Of a stretch of DNA of 64,000 bases, positions 63,463 through 64,000 are shown one piece after another (the first letter of the stretch is position 1; every line of letters begins with the position of its first letter). The stretch is taken from NCBI GenBank assembly GCA_021806235.1, contig JAJZXU010000002.1, positions 31,325 to 95,324 of the forward strand. The letters are read 5' to 3'. This stretch comes from Thermoplasmata archaeon. GTDB lineage: Archaea > Thermoplasmatota > Thermoplasmata > Thermoplasmatales > Thermoplasmataceae. The notes beneath the pieces were generated by a model. It did not search any database. It worked only from the letters and a program-made list of their open reading frames with translations, and was not told the origin of the DNA. Both the position numbers and the translations under genes were made by a program.

Positions 63463-64000
63463 ATGTCAGTATTAGGAGAGAAAACAGAGCAGGGATTAAA
63501 GGTGTTATTGACGGCAAATGCTGAAGACCATATGAGATTAAAAGCAGCAGCAGAATATTTTGAAAAAATGGGAAACACAGAAACTGCAAAGGACTTAATG
63601 GATAAGGCAGATGTAGAGCAGGGTCATTTCAATGCTATATTCTCAACACTGGTAAAATATGAAGGATTAAATGCATTAGTAAATGGCATGGCAAGGGAAG
63701 AATCAGAACAGCACGTATCTGAATACACAAATGTTGCAGCAGCAGCAAAAGCAGAGGGCCATGATGACATAGAAGCAATGTTATGTGCATTCTCAGAACA
63801 GGAAAAGGGAATAGCAGACGCATTAAACAGAGCAGGAATGCAGAAAGTAATAGAAGGCATGGCAAGGGAAGAATCAGAACAGCACGTATCTGAATACACA
63901 AATGTTGCAGCAGCAGCAAAAGCAGAGGGCCATGATGACATAGAAGCAATGTTATGTGCATTCTCAGAACAGGAAAAGGGAATAGCAGACGCATTAAACA
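63463..64000 (+). CDS. Ferritin-like (rubrerythrin-type) repeat protein, 3'-truncated by the window
   Basis: At least 179 residues; the stop lies beyond 64000. It starts at ATG 63463 with TATATATAGCTGCATATATTTTATAA upstream. Helical repeats of ~57 residues carry E-x-x-H motifs: E-D-H near 21, E-Q-G-H near 52, and R-E-E-S-E-Q-H-V-S-E-Y repeatedly after. The fold resembles rubrerythrin and other diiron four-helix proteins for peroxide defence, without the rubredoxin Cys sites seen so far. An identical 171-base tandem duplication is inside (see repeat). Confidence 0.75.
   Translation, partial: MSVLGEKTEQGLKVLLTANAEDHMRLKAAAEYFEKMGNTETAKDLMDKADVEQGHFNAIFSTLVKYEGLNALVNGMAREESEQHVSEYTNVAAAAKAEGHDDIEAMLCAFSEQEKGIADALNRAGMQKVIEGMAREESEQHVSEYTNVAAAAKAEGHDDIEAMLCAFSEQEKGIADALN
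63685..64000 (+). repeat. Exact 171-bp in-frame tandem duplication
   Basis: The unit begins GGCATGGCAAGGG at 63685 and again at 63856. All 145 bases of the second copy that are visible match the first. 171 bases is 57 codons, so the frame is kept. Total copy number is unknown because the window ends inside the second copy. Confidence 0.95.

Noticed and set aside
1..64000. CRISPR array or rRNA genes
   Set aside because: No regularly spaced repeats and no 16S, 23S or 5S signature were seen. The only tandem repeat found is the coding 171-bp duplication at the end.

Overview
The window is AT-rich DNA from a thermoacidophilic euryarchaeon, most likely a Thermoplasmatales member of the Acidiplasma/Ferroplasma/Picrophilus type. 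The basis is archaeal gene content (archaeal RibL, archaeal S-adenosylmethionine synthetase, aCPSF2-type nuclease, Ncs6/TtuA-type thiolase, presenilin homologue, AmmeMemoRadiSam genes), an archaeal RNase P RNA, short intergenic gaps with TATA boxes close to start codons, and internal operon genes preceded by GGTGAT Shine-Dalgarno sites. The genus is an inference. The first ~540 bases are clearly richer in GC and may be foreign or a contig artefact.

Layout. 1-5 kb: foreign-looking edge, ribL, then a decayed AbiE-type toxin/antitoxin pair. Its antitoxin gene is frameshifted and its toxin gene is split by a 2,053-bp IS200/IS605-family element (tnpA+tnpB), which itself carries a 285-bp MITE. 5-14 kb: housekeeping genes (MTA phosphorylase, beta-CASP RNase, J-domain protein, HhH glycosylase, aldo/keto reductase, MarC), a sulfoquinovose (Agl3) gene beside a nucleotidyltransferase, tRNA thiolation and tRNA-Ile. 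14.5-18 kb: a P-type ATPase with one in-frame TGA, and a GtrA protein. 18-31 kb: enolase-superfamily enzyme, tRNA-Val, topoisomerase I, presenilin-like protease, PurH, MAT, RimI, DUF1634/TauE, a UvrD-like helicase-nuclease, and a tRNA-Leu with an unusual AAG anticodon. 31.4-35.4 kb: a cell-surface/ABC-transporter cluster, with one gene split by a 225-bp relative of the IS and another by an in-frame TGA. 35.7-41 kb: HAD phosphatase, a bluB gene split by a 401-bp TA-flanked insertion that looks like a promoter-driven structured RNA, Nudix hydrolase, RNase P RNA, VapBC, ALDH and the start of a TPP-enzyme/ALDH pair. 43-49 kb: a TasA/camelysin-like secreted protein divergent from a DUF5305 protein and a SipW-like signal peptidase that appears to start at CTG, followed by three regulators (two paralogous) and a membrane protein. 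49-58 kb: MFS pump and a fatty-acid beta-oxidation cluster. 58-62 kb: glycosyltransferase, AmmeMemoRadiSam triad, nitrilase. 62-64 kb: MqnD-like protein and a ferritin-like gene containing an identical 171-bp tandem duplication that runs off the window.

Functionally, the strongest candidate for an under-described system is the secreted-fibre/signal-peptidase/regulator locus at 42.9-49.0 kb. The most unusual sequence-level observations are the reconstructable insertions: three genes regain an intact frame when the element is removed. The structured-RNA insertion in bluB stands out among them. The acyl-CoA genes form a coherent degradation pathway: ligase, dehydrogenase pair, hydratase/dehydrogenase fusion and thiolase.
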